Shown: positions 6,793-14,827, numbered from the stretch's first letter. The stretch is 23,985 bases of DNA from an uncultured Sphingosinicella sp. (GCA_946886275.1 CAMPIH010000014.1:1-23985); one strand, 5' to 3'. The notes: a model not told the origin generated them from the letters alone. Numbers and translations: made by a program.

Positions 6793-7990
6793 AGCCGCGC
6801 GGCGCCGGCGAGACGACCTCCGTCCCGGTGGGGGTCACTTCCCTCACCTCCAGCGACCGTTCGGCAATGCCGTCCCGGTCGAACCGGAACGCCCCGTCGA
6901 CGCCGACGAAGCCGGTCGGATCGCGAAGCGCGCGGGCCGGGAACGGCTGGCCGATCGGCCAGTCGGCGGCGACCCGAATGGCGAGCAGCACCGAATCATA
7001 GCCCAAGCTGGCGAGCCGATAGGGATTGGTGCCGTAGCGGCTTCGGTAGCGGGTCCGGAACTGGTTGAAGAGCGTGTCGGACGGCGCCGCGAACCAGGCG
7101 CCGCGAAGTCCGACATTGGCGCCCAGGTTCGATTCGGTCGCCCACAATTCGGTGCCGAGGATCTTCGGCTGGGGCGAGGACTGGCGGACGATGGGGATCG
7201 CCAGGAGCGCCATCCGCGAGCTGTCGGCGACGAGCACCGAATCATATTGTCCCTGGCCGTTGAGCCGGGTGGCTGCGGCGCGGACGCCCTCGGTGCTGCG
7301 TTCGAAGGTCTGCATCCCGACCAACCGACCGCCGGCGCCCTCGACCGCGGCGATCATCGCCTGCCCTGAGCGCTGGCCGTAGGTCCCGGCGGGGACGAGG
7401 GCGCCAAAGCGCTGCGATCCGCGCGAGCGGGCATAGTCGACCACCCGGGCGATCGCCTGGCCGGGGATGAAGCCCATGATATAGACCCCGTCGCCCGCCA
7501 CGCTGACGTCGTTCGAGAAAGCGATGATCGGAATGTCCGCTCGGCGGGCGATCGGCGCCGCCGAGCGCACATGCTCGGCGAGCAGCGGCCCGAGGAAGAG
7601 GCCGTTGCCGTCGGCGAGCGCCTCGTTCGCCGCCGCGGCGCCGCCCGCCGCGGTGTCATAGGCGGTGATCCGGATCCGCTCGCCGCCGGTATCGAGCAAG
7701 GCAAGGTTGGCGGCGTTGAGGATCGAGCGGCCGAGCGCGGCATTTTCGCCGCTCAGCGGCACGAGGACCGCGACCCGGTTGCGAGTCTCGTCGGGCGGAA
7801 GCCGGGAAGGCGGCGCCGGCCGCTCCGGCTCGACCTGCTCCGGCTCGACCGGCGGCGGCTGGACCACACGCTCGCGTGGAATGCAGCCGGCGACCGCGAC
7901 GCTGAGGAGCGCGAGCCCGGCAATCCTGAACAGCCTCGCAAGGCCGCCGGGGACTCGACCAGCTTGCGGCGGGAGCGACAGCGATGCCAT
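6785..7990 (-). CDS. LppC/LpoA-like lipoprotein, penicillin-binding protein activator family
   Basis: In enterobacteria LpoA is an outer-membrane lipoprotein that activates PBP1A; alphaproteobacterial relatives keep the periplasmic-binding-protein-like domain but lack most of the N-terminal TPR region. This 401-residue protein has a lipoprotein signal (LLSVAVAGC, lipidated Cys36), a Pro/Glu-rich linker (about 43-68) and a type-I periplasmic-binding fold from NRVAVLVPLSG onward, with IPIIAFSNDVSVAG, YGQRSGQAM and a C-terminal LGYDSVLLAIRVAADW block. The start is fixed by a GGAGGAG ribosome binding site; the longer open frame runs through rsmI. Neighbouring rsmI and yraN match the context of the E. 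coli gene (yraM-yraN-rsmI cluster), which supports the assignment. Activation of a PBP here is inferred, not visible. Confidence 0.9.
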   Translation of the reverse strand: MASLSLPPQAGRVPGGLARLFRIAGLALLSVAVAGCIPRERVVQPPPVEPEQVEPERPAPPSRLPPDETRNRVAVLVPLSGENAALGRSILNAANLALLDTGGERIRITAYDTAAGGAAAANEALADGNGLFLGPLLAEHVRSAAPIARRADIPIIAFSNDVSVAGDGVYIMGFIPGQAIARVVDYARSRGSQRFGALVPAGTYGQRSGQAMIAAVEGAGGRLVGMQTFERSTEGVRAAATRLNGQGQYDSVLVADSSRMALLAIPIVRQSSPQPKILGTELWATESNLGANVGLRGAWFAAPSDTLFNQFRTRYRSRYGTNPYRLASLGYDSVLLAIRVAADWPIGQPFPARALRDPTGFVGVDGAFRFDRDGIAERSLEVREVTPTGTEVVSPAPRGFN

Positions 7991-8002
7991 GACGGCTCCT
8001 CC

Positions 8003-8833
8003 ATGGACCAAAAACTCGAGCCCGGCCTCTATATCGTTGCGACCCCGATCGGCAATCTCTCCGATCTGAGCCCGCGCGCCGCGGCCACGCTCGCCGGCGC
8101 CGACCTCATCGCCGTCGAGGACAGCCGGGTCACCGCCAAGCTTCTCCGCCACATCGGGGCGAAGCGGCCGATGGTCCCCTATCACGACCATAATGCCGAC
8201 AGGGTCCGGCCCGGGCTGATCGAGCAGATGCGCGACAAGGCCGTCGCCCTGGTCTCCGATGCCGGAACGCCGCTCATTTCCGATCCCGGCTACAAGCTCG
8301 TCCGCGACGCCCGTGCCGCCGGAATCAGGGTGACCACCATTCCCGGCCCGAGCGCCGCCATCTCCGCCTTGACGCTGGCCGGCCTTCCGACCGACCGCTT
8401 CGCCTTCTTCGGCTTCCTGCCGAGCAAGGCCGGAGCCCGGGCCACCGCCATCGCCGGCGCCGCCGCGTTCGACGGGACCCTGATCTTCTACGAAAGCGGG
8501 CCGCGCCTCGGCGCCGCCCTCGCTGCTCTGAGCGAAGGGCTGGGCGACCGCGAAGCGGCGGTGGTGCGCGAGATCAGCAAGAAATTCGAGGAGACGGTGA
8601 GCGGCCGGTTGAGCGAGCTTGCCGAGCGCTACGAATCCCAGCCGCCGAAGGGGGAGATCGTCATCGTCGTCGGCCCCGCCCCCGAGGCGGAAGCGGCGGG
8701 CGAGGCGGAGATCGATGCCGCGCTTCGCGAGGCGATGGCGAGCGGCTCCCCGTCGCGCGCGGCGGCCGACGTCGCCAAGGCGCTCGGACTGCCGCGGCGG
8801 CTCGTCTACGAGCGCGCCCAGAAGCTCAAGTGA
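8003..8833 (+). CDS. rsmI: RsmI, 16S rRNA 2'-O-ribose C1402 methyltransferase
   Basis: RsmI methylates the 2'-hydroxyl of C1402 in the decoding centre of 16S rRNA using S-adenosylmethionine. The 276-residue protein begins LEPGLYIVATPIGNLSDLSPRA and shows the tetrapyrrole-methylase-like fold: LIAVEDSRVTAKLL (about 36-48), VPYHDHN, VSDAGTPLISDPGYKLV (about 84-100), the IPGPSAAISALTLAG block and KKFEE. A C-terminal extension (about 215-276) rich in Ala ends in the helical KALGLPRRLVYERAQKLK found in alphaproteobacterial members. The ATG at 8003 is the only sensible start and has no Shine-Dalgarno: CTCCTCC, the complement of the divergent gene's ribosome binding site, sits directly before it. A GTGA overlap couples it to yraN. 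Confidence 0.97.
   Translation: MDQKLEPGLYIVATPIGNLSDLSPRAAATLAGADLIAVEDSRVTAKLLRHIGAKRPMVPYHDHNADRVRPGLIEQMRDKAVALVSDAGTPLISDPGYKLVRDARAAGIRVTTIPGPSAAISALTLAGLPTDRFAFFGFLPSKAGARATAIAGAAAFDGTLIFYESGPRLGAALAALSEGLGDREAAVVREISKKFEETVSGRLSELAERYESQPPKGEIVIVVGPAPEAEAAGEAEIDAALREAMASGSPSRAAADVAKALGLPRRLVYERAQKLK
8028..8055 (-). promoter_or_regulatory. Candidate promoter for the LppC-like gene, inside rsmI
   Basis: Read on the minus strand: TTGCCG (8055-8050), 16-bp spacer, TATAGA (8033-8028). It places transcription start near 8020, about 30 bases before the lipoprotein ATG, and lies inside the first codons of rsmI, as it must because the divergent genes are only 12 bp apart. Confidence 0.35.
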
Positions 8834-9180
8834 AGCGCCGGCAGGCGGAGAAGGGCGGCCGCCGCGCCGAATCGATCGCCGCCTTGTGGCTTCGGCTGAA
8901 GGGCTGGCGGATCCTCGCCAGGCGGGTCCGGACTCCGGTCGGCGAAGTCGATCTCGTCGCCCGCCGCGGCCGAACCCTGGCCTTCGTCGAGGTCAAGGCG
9001 AGGGCGACTCCAGACGCCGCCGACCTCGCCCTCGACGAATGGCGCCTGCGCCGGGTGACCGCCGCCGCCGAAGCGCTCGCGCCGCGCTACGGACGGCCCG
9101 GCGACGTGCTTCGAATCGACGTCGTCTATGTCGTCCCCTTCCGGCTGCCGCGCCATCTCGCCAATATCTCGCAGGGCTGA
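8830..9180 (+). CDS. yraN: YraN family protein (UPF0102), predicted endonuclease fold
   Basis: The 116-residue protein starts at a GTG whose last two bases form the rsmI TGA (GTGA overlap), so it is translated by coupling. The N-terminal helix KGGRRAESIAALWLRLKGWRILARR is followed by the PD-(D/E)xK-type core: G-E39-V-D41-L strand and FVE54-V-K56-A-R strand, which are the putative metal-binding and catalytic residues. Family members are annotated as Holliday-junction-resolvase-like nucleases, but activity has not been settled. The association with rsmI and the LppC/YraM lipoprotein is the classic neighbourhood and supports the identity. Length is normal. Confidence 0.93.
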   Translation: MKRRQAEKGGRRAESIAALWLRLKGWRILARRVRTPVGEVDLVARRGRTLAFVEVKARATPDAADLALDEWRLRRVTAAAEALAPRYGRPGDVLRIDVVYVVPFRLPRHLANISQG

Positions 9181-9188
9181 CCGTCGTG

Positions 9189-9216
9189 GTGACAGGGCCT
9201 GTCGCCCTGACTAAGG
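9189..9216 (+). promoter_or_regulatory. Candidate promoter for gshB
   Basis: GTGACA (9189-9194), 16-bp spacer and CTAAGG (9211-9216), lying in the 55-bp gap after yraN. The -10 hexamer and spacing are identical to those ahead of rph. Transcription would start close to 9223, giving a leader of about 13 nt that still includes the AGGAGGAAG ribosome binding site. It suggests gshB is transcribed independently of rsmI-yraN. Confidence 0.4.
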
Positions 9217-9235
9217 CGGCAGCAGGAGGAAGCTC

Positions 9236-10183
9236 ATGAATCTCAGGGTCGCGGTGCAGATGGATCCGCTCGAGCAGGTCAATATCGAGGGCGATTCCAC
9301 GTTCGCGATCATGCTCGGCGCCCAGCTGCGCGGCCATCGCCTGTTCCATTATGCCGCCGAGGATTTGAATTATTCCGACGGCCGGCTGTGGACCCGGGCG
9401 CGGCCGGTCACGGTCCAGCGAGTCCATGGCGATCATCACCGTTTCGGCGAGGAGGTCAGTCTCGACCTCGGCCGCGATGCCGACGTCGTTCTGATGCGGC
9501 AGGATCCGCCGTTCGACCTCGGCTACATCACCGCCACCCACTTGCTCGAGCGGATCCAGAGCGAGACCCTCGTCGTCAACGACCCCGCCTCGGTCCGCAA
9601 TGCCCCGGAAAAGGTGTGGGTGCTCGATTATGCCCGCTTCATGCCGCCGACGCTCGTCACCCGATCGCTCGACGAAGCCCGCTCCTTTCTCGCCGAGCAT
9701 GGAGAGATCGTCGTCAAGCCGCTCCACGGCAATGGCGGCAAGGCGGTGTTCAAGGTCGGCCGCGACGGCGCCAACCTGGCCTCGCTGATCGAGGTCTTCA
9801 ACACCGCCTATCGCGAGCCGCACATGGTCCAGGCCTTCCTTCCGGGCGTGGCCGAGGGCGACAAGAGGATCGTTCTCGTCGACGGCGAGGTGGCCGGCGC
9901 GGTCAACCGGATCCCCGGCGAAGGCGAGATCCGATCGAACCTGGCGGTCGGCGGCAAGGCGGCCAAGACCGACCTCACGGAGCGCGAAAGGGAGATCTGC
10001 TCGGCGATCGGAGCGGAGCTCAAGGCGCGCGGGCTCCTTTTCGTCGGGATCGACGTTATCGGCGGGCAATGGCTCACCGAGATCAATGTCACCTCGCCCA
10101 CCGGGATCGTCGCGATCGACAAGTTCAACGGCACCGACACGCCCGCCTTGATCTGGGACGCGATCGAATCGAAGCTTCGTTGA
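9236..10183 (+). CDS. gshB: Glutathione synthetase
   Basis: GshB joins glycine to gamma-glutamylcysteine with ATP, the last step of glutathione synthesis in the cytoplasm. The 315-residue protein has the prokaryotic GshB N-terminal domain (VAVQMDPLEQVNIEGDSTFA, then MRQDPPFDLGYITATHLLE) and an ATP-grasp domain: NDPASVRNAPEKVW, the VVKPLHGNGGKAVFKV nucleotide loop (about 158-173), the NRIPGEGEIRSNLAVGG substrate/ATP loop, LLFVGIDVIGG and the metal-binding EINVTSPTGIV. All match the E. coli enzyme closely in order and length. A strong AGGAGGAAG ribosome binding site precedes the ATG. DedA follows after 18 bases and could be cotranscribed. Confidence 0.98.
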   Translation: MNLRVAVQMDPLEQVNIEGDSTFAIMLGAQLRGHRLFHYAAEDLNYSDGRLWTRARPVTVQRVHGDHHRFGEEVSLDLGRDADVVLMRQDPPFDLGYITATHLLERIQSETLVVNDPASVRNAPEKVWVLDYARFMPPTLVTRSLDEARSFLAEHGEIVVKPLHGNGGKAVFKVGRDGANLASLIEVFNTAYREPHMVQAFLPGVAEGDKRIVLVDGEVAGAVNRIPGEGEIRSNLAVGGKAAKTDLTEREREICSAIGAELKARGLLFVGIDVIGGQWLTEINVTSPTGIVAIDKFNGTDTPALIWDAIESKLR

Positions 10184-10201
10184 TCGCCGGCAGTCTCTGA
10201 C

Positions 10202-10822
10202 ATGGCCGACTGGGTCATCCGGCTGATCGACAGCACCGGCTATGCCGGCGTCTTCCTCCTGATGCTTCTCGAAACGGTGTTTCCGCCGATACCCTCGGAG
10301 GTCATCATGCCGGTCGCCGGCCTCCGCGCCGCCAACGGGCCGATGAGCCTGGGTGGAGTGATCGCCAGCGGAACCGCCGGGGCGATGGTCGGCAATCTCT
10401 TCTGGTATCTGGTCGCTCGGGGAGTCGGGGTCGACCGGCTGAAGCGATTCATCGATCGCCGCGGCCGCTGGCTCGCGCTCGACTGGTGCGACGTCGAGAA
10501 GATCGAGAAATTGTTTGGCCGCCACGGCTCCTGGGTCGTGTTCCTCGCCCGCATGCTTCCGACGGCGCGGACGATGATCTCGGTACCGGCGGGATTCCTC
10601 CGCATGCACCTCGCCCGCTTCTTTCTGTGGTCGGCGTTCGGCACCGCCGTGTGGAGCAGCACTCTCGCCCTCGCCGGCTTTGGCCTCGGAATGCAGTTCG
10701 GCCAGGTCGAGGATATCGTCGGGCCGGTCTCGTCGGCGATCATCGCCCTCATCGTGCTCGGTTATGTCTGGCGTCAGCTGACCTGGAAAAGGCGGATCGA
10801 GAAGCGCGAACGAACCGGCTAG
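10202..10822 (+). CDS. DedA family membrane protein
   Basis: DedA proteins are inner-membrane transporters of the VTT/SNARE-associated superfamily; some recycle undecaprenyl-phosphate or other lipids across the membrane. This 206-residue member has the N-terminal re-entrant motif E24-T-V-F-P-P-I-P-S-E33 and the second signature ARMLPTARTMISVPAGFLRM (about 116-136), where conserved arginines are needed in E. coli YqjA/YghB. About five hydrophobic segments are visible, and the tail is basic (WKRRIEKRERTG). It begins 18 bases after gshB without a clear ribosome binding site and stops five bases from the convergent xerC stop. Substrate cannot be told from sequence. Confidence 0.93.
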   Translation: MADWVIRLIDSTGYAGVFLLMLLETVFPPIPSEVIMPVAGLRAANGPMSLGGVIASGTAGAMVGNLFWYLVARGVGVDRLKRFIDRRGRWLALDWCDVEKIEKLFGRHGSWVVFLARMLPTARTMISVPAGFLRMHLARFFLWSAFGTAVWSSTLALAGFGLGMQFGQVEDIVGPVSSAIIALIVLGYVWRQLTWKRRIEKRERTG

Positions 10823-10827
10823 ATCCT

Positions 10828-11751
10828 TTAAGCCCGCGGATGGGCGTTTCGATAGACGTCCATCAGATGGGCAGCGTCCACCGCCGTATAGATCTGGGTC
10901 GACGACAGGCTCGCATGGCCGAGCAATTCCTGGAGCGAACGGAGATCGGCGCCGCTGCCGAGCAGGTGAGTGGCGAAGCTGTGCCTGAGCGCGTGCGGAG
11001 TCGCCCGTTCCGACAGGCCGAGCGTTCGCCGGGCGTTTCGGACCGAGCGGCGGACGATCTCGCCGCGAAGCGGCCCGCCTCTAGCCCCGCGGAACAAGGG
11101 CTGATCCTTCCCCATCACATAGGGGCAGAGCCGGACATAGGCCTCGATCGCTTCCCTGACCGGCGCGAGCAAGGGCACGATCCGGGTCTTGGCGCGCTTG
11201 CCGGTGACGCTGAGAACCTCGCCCAAGGGCAAGGCGCCGCATTTGATCCCGAGCGCCTCCGCGACGCGAAGCCCGGAGCCGTAGAGAAGGAGAAGGACGG
11301 CCAGGTTGCGCGCCGCGATCCAGGGTTCCGACGATTCCTCAGCCGCCTCGTCGGCGAGCGCATAGACCTCGTCCGGCGAGATCGGACGGGGCACGCTTCT
11401 CGGGACCTTTGGCCCCTTGAGCCTTGGAACCTGGCCTTCCCGCCCCGTCTGGGCGGCGGCGAAAGCGAGGAATCCGCGGACCGCCGAGAGCTCGCGGGCC
11501 GCCGAACTGTTCGCCAGCCCGGCGGACCGCCTGACCGTAAGGAAAGCGCGAAGATCGGCGGGCCTCAGCTGGGCAAGCGCCGCCTCATCCACCGAAGCGC
11601 CAAGATGGCCGGCGAGGAAATCGATCAGACGGTGCGCGGTCGCGCCATAGGCGCGGACGGTATGGTCGGATCGGCGGCGGTCGCGGGAGAGATGGTCGTG
11701 CCAGCGCTCGACGAGCCGGCGCGCGGGATGATCGGTCAGGGTATCAGCCAC
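10828..11751 (-). CDS. xerC: XerC-type tyrosine recombinase
   Basis: XerC with XerD resolves chromosome dimers at dif during cell division. The 307-residue protein has an N-terminal SAM-like core-binding domain (about 1-110) and a catalytic domain with all six active residues: R162 (GSGLRVAEALG), K185 (VTGKRAKTRIVPL), H253-x-x-R256 (TPHALRHSFATHLL), H279 (LLGHAS) and nucleophile Y288 (TQIYTAV). I placed the start at a GTG inside the 3' end of the DUF484 gene, a 16-nt overlap; another GTG four codons upstream is possible. The longer open frame is antisense-like low-complexity Arg/Pro sequence. The DUF484 partner favours XerC over XerD. No repeat or integrase-associated att site is seen nearby, so this is the housekeeping recombinase. 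Confidence 0.95.
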   Translation of the reverse strand: MADTLTDHPARRLVERWHDHLSRDRRRSDHTVRAYGATAHRLIDFLAGHLGASVDEAALAQLRPADLRAFLTVRRSAGLANSSAARELSAVRGFLAFAAAQTGREGQVPRLKGPKVPRSVPRPISPDEVYALADEAAEESSEPWIAARNLAVLLLLYGSGLRVAEALGIKCGALPLGEVLSVTGKRAKTRIVPLLAPVREAIEAYVRLCPYVMGKDQPLFRGARGGPLRGEIVRRSVRNARRTLGLSERATPHALRHSFATHLLGSGADLRSLQELLGHASLSSTQIYTAVDAAHLMDVYRNAHPRA

Positions 11752-12296
11752 CGGCCCATGCACCGGGTCAGAACCCGTCCGAGGAACAGCAGGAGCTCCG
11801 AGCCGTGCGGGGTCTCGAAGCATTGGGCGCCGCGCTGGCCGAGAGCGAGCAGGCCGCTCGGCAGCGGCGGCTCGCTTTCGAGCCGGATCAGGGCTTCGGC
11901 GCGGATCAGCTCGCAGGCCGGGCCGAACAGAGGATGGCCGCGATCGACTCCGCGAAGAAGGACTCCGTCGAACTGGCGGACCGATCGCTCGATCAGCCGC
12001 GGATCGACGAACTGGAGGCCGGAAGCGTCGGCTCGGACGCCCATCTCGCCGGCGAACAGAGCGACGGCGACGGCGTCGAGGCCAAGGATGTGGGGCCATT
12101 CCTGGGTAACGACATGGAGGAGATGGTCGAGCCCTTCGGCCTCGATCGCCGCGAGCACCGCTGAATGGATCGAATGGACCGCGCCGGAATGGCCGCGGGC
12201 AAAGGCGATCAGATCCTGGTTGGCTTCCTCGGCCGCGGCGATGCGCGCGCGCAACGTCGCCACCGCCCGATCCTCGAAATTGATCACCCGTCCCAT
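11736..12296 (-). CDS. DUF484 family protein, GAF-like domain, xerC partner
   Basis: The 186-residue protein has an N-terminal helical segment (RAVATLRARIAAAEEANQDLIAFARGH, about 10-37), which is the usual DUF484 coiled-coil start, followed by a GAF-like domain (about 45-180) with LDHLLHVVTQEWPHILGLDAVAVALF and a C-terminal LLLFLGRVLTRCMGRWL helix. DUF484 genes lie immediately upstream of xerC in many proteobacteria; the function is unknown, although a link to recombination or division is suggested by that context. Its stop lies inside the xerC reading frame. An ATGGTTAA sequence (TTAACCAT on the coding strand) about 21 bases before the ATG resembles a CtrA half-site. Confidence 0.92.
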   Translation of the reverse strand: MGRVINFEDRAVATLRARIAAAEEANQDLIAFARGHSGAVHSIHSAVLAAIEAEGLDHLLHVVTQEWPHILGLDAVAVALFAGEMGVRADASGLQFVDPRLIERSVRQFDGVLLRGVDRGHPLFGPACELIRAEALIRLESEPPLPSGLLALGQRGAQCFETPHGSELLLFLGRVLTRCMGRWLIP

Positions 12297-12462
12297 CGCC
12301 GGAAGACTAAACCGGATATGGTTAAGAAGCGATGGCGAAATGATTTCCCTGGATCAGCCGGGGCGAAGGGAGCGGCGATGGCAATCCCCGGCGGCGTCGA
12401 TATACGCAATGGGTGGAAAGCGGGCATGCGCCCACGACGATCCGTGGTAATCGCCTGCGCGA
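12297..12462. other. Intergenic gap upstream of DUF484-xerC
   Basis: This 166-bp stretch separates the TonB receptor stop from the DUF484 start, both on the minus strand. It holds a TTAACCAT-like octamer (12318-12325) close to the DUF484 ATG. Short stems, GGGC/GCCC at 12422-12433 and CCACG/CGTGG at 12432-12447, follow the receptor gene but lack a T-tract, so no confident terminator is called. I see no coding region or RNA gene in it. Confidence 0.5.
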
Positions 12463-14550
12463 TCAGAAACTCCCGCGAACCGAGAGGGAAAAGATCGGGC
12501 CGATGAGTCTGTCACGGTCTTCCACCAACAGGATCGGACTTGCTCCGCGAAGCCCCGCAAAGACGGTCCGGTCGCGGCGCGAACGCGCGTTGAGGATGTT
12601 GCCGATCTGGCCCCGGACGGTCAGGCCCATGACGTCCTTATTTTCCACGAAGAGTGACGCGAACACCGGCCCCTCCCAGGTCCGGTCGACCTGGTTGCTC
12701 CGATAGCGGGGCTGATTGTGCGAATAGGAGGCTTCGCCGCCCCAGGCCCAGTCGGTGTCCGGGATATCGTGCCGAAGCGACATGACCGCCTGGGTATCGG
12801 TGAAGCCGCTCCACTGCCGCGACTCTCCGGTGAACGGATCGCGCAGGCGAGAAGTCTGATAGAGGAAGCTGGTGTCGAGCTTCATTCCCCTGATCCCGGC
12901 AGGATCGAGATTGATGGTGCTCGACCAGACGATCGCCGCTGCCCAGGACGTGTCGATATTGCCGACCGCTTCGCCGTTTCCGACCGGCACGATGTCGACG
13001 AAATCCTGCACGTCGCGGTACACCAGGCGCAGCTTCGTCGAGCCCCACGCTCCGAACTTCTGATTGATCTCGCCTTCGAAGCTCCAATCCTGCTGGGGCC
13101 GAAGGTCGCTGTTGCTCGTATTCTCATTGCCGTCGTTGAGGAAGGCGCGGGCGAGAAAGTCGTAGAAGGACAGCTGAAGCACGCGCCGGCGGATCTTGAG
13201 CGAGGCGTCGAAATTCTCGCTCGGGGTCCATGCGAGCGAGAGCGAGCCTTTCGGCCGAAAGAAGCTTCGCGTGAGCCCGTTCGGTCCAGTCTGCGAAATG
13301 GTCGAATATTCGGCGCCGCCGACCAGCTGGAAGTTCAGGGTTCGGGTCAGCGCGTGGCCGAAGCTGAGGAGACCCTCGTAGCGAGCCTCGGTGACCCCGC
13401 CGCTTCCTTCCGGAAACGGAATCTCGACGAACTCGCCCGTGTCGCCGAGAGTGAACAGCCCGGCGACATTGTCGAGGCTGTTATAGGCGGCCTCACCGGA
13501 AAGCTGCCAATCCCCGTCGAACATCCTCCAGCTATACTCGCCGCGAGCGATGGTCTCGCCCAGGTCGCCGACCTGCGTGAAGCGATCGCCGATGTCGGCG
13601 GAGCCGTCGGCGAACCTGGTGATCGTCTCCTGCAGATAAGGCTCGTGACTGAAGCGCCTCAGGCCGATCGCCTTGAGCCGGCCCGGCCCGAGCGCGAACT
13701 CATAATCCGCGGCCAGCTCGTAATTCCATGTATCGTTGCGCTCGATGAAGGTGCGCGAGCGATCGGGAAGGCCCGGGCTCGTCCGCTCGCCGATTTCGTC
13801 GTAGCGATTATAGACTCGCTGATAATGGGCGTTCGCATGCCCGATGCTGGTCCCCGGCCCGTCCCAGGTCAGCCTGCCCGACAGCTTGGGTGAATCGTAA
13901 TGGGTGTTCCAGATGTCGAAGCGCCGCTCGGTGATGTTACCCGCACCATCATAGATGAGGGTTTCGCCGCCGGCGCCGCTCCGGCTCGAATCGCCGTTAT
14001 CGAGTCCGAATTCATATTCGAGCGCCCCGCGCCGGCCGCTGACCGAAACGTCACCGCGAGTGAGCAGGGGATCGGTAAAGTGCGCACGAAATTCCGGCCT
14101 CCACGAAAACTGCCCGGAAAGCTGGTTCGCGCGAAAGACGATGTTGGCCACCTGGCCGGACAGGCCGGGAATGTCGAGGCTGGCGCCGTCGAGGATCTCG
14201 ATCCGCTCGACATTGTCGGCCGGGATCCGAGTCAGCAAGGTGTACATGCTGTCGGACTTGTTGGAGCTTCGCTGGCCGTTGAACAATACGTTGCCCGTCG
14301 CCTGGCCGAGACCGCGAAGCTGCTCGCTGTCGCGGATCGTGAAGCCCGGCACCTGGCTCAGCATGTCATAGGCGTTCCTGGGCGCGTAGCGGGTGAAATC
14401 GGCCCTGGTATAGACTTGTCCCGAGCTGGGCGCCGAGGCGGTCGGCTGAGCATCGGGGGGAGGTGCATCGCCGGTGCCCGGTGCGTCCTGGGCCTGCGCC
14501 GGCCACGCCGCGAGCAGCGCCATCGTCGCCACCCCTCGATATGCTTTCAT
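12463..14550 (-). CDS. TonB-dependent receptor (plug plus 22-strand-type barrel)
   Basis: TonB-dependent receptors import siderophores, vitamins or sugars through the outer membrane using energy from TonB-ExbBD. This 695-residue protein has a signal peptide (cleavage likely after PAQA, residue 20), a short disordered Pro/Ala linker, a plug domain (about 45-150: AYDMLSQVPGFTIRDSEQLRG, NVLFNGQRSSNKSDS, VERIEILDGAS) and a beta barrel of alternating aromatic strands to a terminal ...LSVRGSF, ending in the phenylalanine typical of outer-membrane barrels. I cannot find a clear TonB box. It lacks the N-terminal secretin/STN domain of FecA-type regulators, and no sigma/anti-sigma genes are adjacent. 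Ligand is unknown. The 277 bp upstream of it carries inverted repeats that may be regulatory. Confidence 0.93.
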   Translation of the reverse strand: MKAYRGVATMALLAAWPAQAQDAPGTGDAPPPDAQPTASAPSSGQVYTRADFTRYAPRNAYDMLSQVPGFTIRDSEQLRGLGQATGNVLFNGQRSSNKSDSMYTLLTRIPADNVERIEILDGASLDIPGLSGQVANIVFRANQLSGQFSWRPEFRAHFTDPLLTRGDVSVSGRRGALEYEFGLDNGDSSRSGAGGETLIYDGAGNITERRFDIWNTHYDSPKLSGRLTWDGPGTSIGHANAHYQRVYNRYDEIGERTSPGLPDRSRTFIERNDTWNYELAADYEFALGPGRLKAIGLRRFSHEPYLQETITRFADGSADIGDRFTQVGDLGETIARGEYSWRMFDGDWQLSGEAAYNSLDNVAGLFTLGDTGEFVEIPFPEGSGGVTEARYEGLLSFGHALTRTLNFQLVGGAEYSTISQTGPNGLTRSFFRPKGSLSLAWTPSENFDASLKIRRRVLQLSFYDFLARAFLNDGNENTSNSDLRPQQDWSFEGEINQKFGAWGSTKLRLVYRDVQDFVDIVPVGNGEAVGNIDTSWAAAIVWSSTINLDPAGIRGMKLDTSFLYQTSRLRDPFTGESRQWSGFTDTQAVMSLRHDIPDTDWAWGGEASYSHNQPRYRSNQVDRTWEGPVFASLFVENKDVMGLTVRGQIGNILNARSRRDRTVFAGLRGASPILLVEDRDRLIGPIFSLSVRGSF

Positions 14551-14827
14551 CGTCTCGTCCCCGCTTACACAGTCGCCACTTCAGCTTCCGCATCGCAAGG
14601 AACGTGCCACATACGTAGCGTGGCCGATTTTTTCGCAGCCAGACGGCGGAAGCGGAAATCTCCCACATCGAACACCGAATGACTCACACCGGTCGTGGAC
14701 CCGATTCCCGAACCGTGTCCGCCTGCGGACGCTCGATGTCCGTTTCCGAACACCAGGTGCCCGACCTCATTGCGATGATGACGACGAGGGAATGACGTGC
14801 CTCTTCAACGAAATAGGGTCGCTTCGT
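14551..14827. other. Leader region of the TonB receptor with small inverted repeats
   Basis: No coding region is convincing here; a 62-codon minus-strand frame (14565-14753) has no third-position GC bias. An inverted repeat, GTCCGC-CT-GCGGAC, lies at 14717-14730, and the right arm pairs again with a GTCCG a few bases on. CGAACACC occurs twice about 80 bp apart. GGCCACGCTACGTATGTGGC around 14610-14625 contains a TACGTA centre. The region is less GC-rich than its surroundings, as expected for a promoter and operator zone, but I cannot assign a regulator. Confidence 0.35.

Noticed and set aside
8993..10609. 538-codon minus-strand frame opposite gshB
   Set aside because: Antisense shadow of gshB, whose ATP-grasp motifs are complete; the antisense product is Asp/Arg/Gly-rich without motifs.
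10828..11751. XerC-like gene as integrase of a mobile element
   Set aside because: It is paired with DUF484, has housekeeping length and lies beside core genes; no tRNA, direct repeat or phage gene is near.
11752..12099. N-terminal extension of xerC
   Set aside because: It is a low-complexity Arg/Pro/Ser translation antiphase to DUF484, which has the proper coding pattern; a XerC of about 307 residues matches the family length.
12422..12447. Rho-independent terminator after the TonB receptor
   Set aside because: The stems are only four to five base pairs and no T-tract follows.
14565..14753. 62-codon minus-strand frame upstream of the TonB receptor
   Set aside because: It shows no third-position GC bias, no ribosome binding site and no recognisable domain; it lies in the likely promoter region.
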